The notes below the pieces were generated by a model that saw only the letters and a program-made list of their open reading frames with translations, was not told where the DNA came from and ran no database searches. Positions 62,897-64,000 of a stretch of DNA of 64,000 bases are shown one piece after another. Position numbers and translations under genes: made by a program. Origin of the DNA: Acanthochlamys bracteata (taxonomy: Eukaryota; Streptophyta; Magnoliopsida; Pandanales; Velloziaceae). How positions within the stretch are numbered: the stretch's first letter is position 1; every line of letters begins with the position of its first letter. The stretch covers positions 7,254,001 through 7,318,000 of the forward strand of contig CM034127.1 of the NCBI GenBank assembly GCA_019914995.1, read 5' to 3'.

Positions 62897-64000
62897 GTTA
62901 AGATCTCATGATTTTTTATCCTTGATGAATAATTGCTTCAATATTGTGAATGGATTTTTCAAAACAAATTTAAATATTGTAAGCTAATTTTGCAAACATA
63001 CTTTATTTGCTAATATAAATTTCAATGAATTTTCTGTTTTTGAAAAATCTATTTATTTGAGAGTTTTGTTTTTAAATGAGTTATAAATGTTATCTCATAT
63101 GGTTTTAATACTTATTGAAGTGTGAAATTGAGTCTTGCGAAACTCTCTTTGTTGTTTTTAAGTGATTGGCAAAATGAAGCTTTCAATTGTTGAATAAAAC
63201 TATTAAATTTTGAAAATATTATCTACAATGATAAGAATTGTTAACAATTCTTGTTAAGATTTTGATTTATTGAAGCATTATATTTTATTTGCCATGTAAC
63301 TCAATATGTGAAGCTAATCTTATAATACCGTCTTCGGTTTGGATGTGTTGTTCGATATTTTAATCCAATTCTGATATTGATAATGCCATCTAAACGTAAT
63401 GCTAAATCTTTTAAATTTGTGAAGCTCTAACAACTTCCTTAAAAAAAAGCTTTAAAAATTAAATTGTAGAGTGATCTTCATAAGTTACAGAGGTGTAAAG
63501 ATGAATGTAAGTAATAGAATGAAAGATGAGCACATAGTAAAACAAGAGATATCCACCATGTTGCCAAATTTGCTAGAAACATCTTGTCAGTAAAATAAAA
63601 AAAAGGAGTCACAAAAAGATAAAACAAGTAAGACAGTAAGTTGGAATCTATCTAAAGCTATGATTCATTTCTTCTAGCTAGTATTTATATTTCATCAAAA
63701 TTACTTATTAATAATCAATGCTGAAATTCTGCTGATTATACAAATGATATTGAAAATTGATAAAAATACCTATGCAAATGAATGATTTTTTATGTGGAGG
63801 ATGTTGCCTATCAAATGGTAAATCACTAACAAAAGAAAACACATCAAGGAGAGAAGTCTTTGAGTCAAAGTGAAAGAAAGGAAAGCATGATTTATAAAAG
63901 ATATATTCTTTTAGGACTAAGGAATTTCATTGAAGGATCTACAATACATATGCTAAAGGAAGATTATGTGTTCTCCATCTTATTGAATTACAACATCAAT

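Larger units (their letters stand above)
49786..64000 (+). mobile_element. Sire-D: relative of Sire-A/B, interrupted by Sire-C, runs off the window
   Basis: Two parts belong to one old element: 49786 to about 52155 and 62897-64000. The first has the C-terminal half of gag and then interior sequence matching Sire-B 37360-38160. The second resumes with sequence matching Sire-B from 38448 onward. About 280 bases of Sire-B interior (38165-38447) have no counterpart here, so material was lost when Sire-C arrived or later. The 5' LTR and first half of gag are absent at the left edge, and the 3' end lies beyond the window. Confidence 0.8.

Overview
The window is nuclear DNA of a flowering plant. It has one complete, apparently functional gene, an R2R3-MYB transcription factor with a GT-AG intron. 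Nearly everything downstream of it is nested transposable elements of types known only from plants: Sirevirus-type Ty1/copia elements with an initiator-tRNA-Met primer site and repeated polypurine tracts, long-inverted-repeat Mutator-like elements with FAR1-type transposases, and foldback MITEs. The sequence does not fix the species. All comparisons were made by eye, so repeat edges are good to about 10-30 bases unless a terminal motif defines them.

Layout. 1-4300: AT-rich non-coding DNA with a perfect (GA)75 microsatellite. 4317-6685: MYB46/MYB83-type gene with TATA box, upstream ORF, two exons and a 1,001-base intron. 6686-9373: non-coding. 9374-11801: solo-LTR-like block, minus strand. 11802-24470: an old region with a roughly 950-bp tandem duplication, split by Sire-A (12634-21856, minus), a complete 9.2-kb LTR element with gag but no pol. 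24471-28930: a foldback MITE inside another, a 1.9-kb long-inverted-repeat element, a third foldback and a GC-richer repeat arm. 28931-33357: repeats and a FAR1 transposase fragment. 33358-47770: a large Mutator-like element with inverted arms of about 1.7 kb and a decayed FAR1 transposase, split by Sire-B (35212-42273, plus). 47980-49785: more foldbacks and a second copy of the repeat arm. 49790-64000: Sire-D, a gag-containing relative of Sire-A and Sire-B, interrupted by Sire-C (52391-62896), a Sirevirus with gag, protease, integrase, reverse transcriptase, RNase H and an extra ORF3.

How the parts relate. Sire-A, -B and -D share one collinear non-coding interior of about 3 kb and have no pol. 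Sire-A and Sire-D also share a derived gag lacking the first zinc knuckle present in Sire-C. They look like a non-autonomous Sirevirus family that borrows pol from elements such as Sire-C. The same architecture recurs among the Mutator-like elements, where different long-repeat elements share one core module.

Caution. The paired LTRs of Sire-A and Sire-C disagree mainly at CAG/CTG sites, with a recurring CTG-to-CTTTG and CAG-to-CAAAG change. This looks more like a sequencing artefact at methylated CHG sites than mutation, so frameshifts, stops and LTR ages in the repeats need care.
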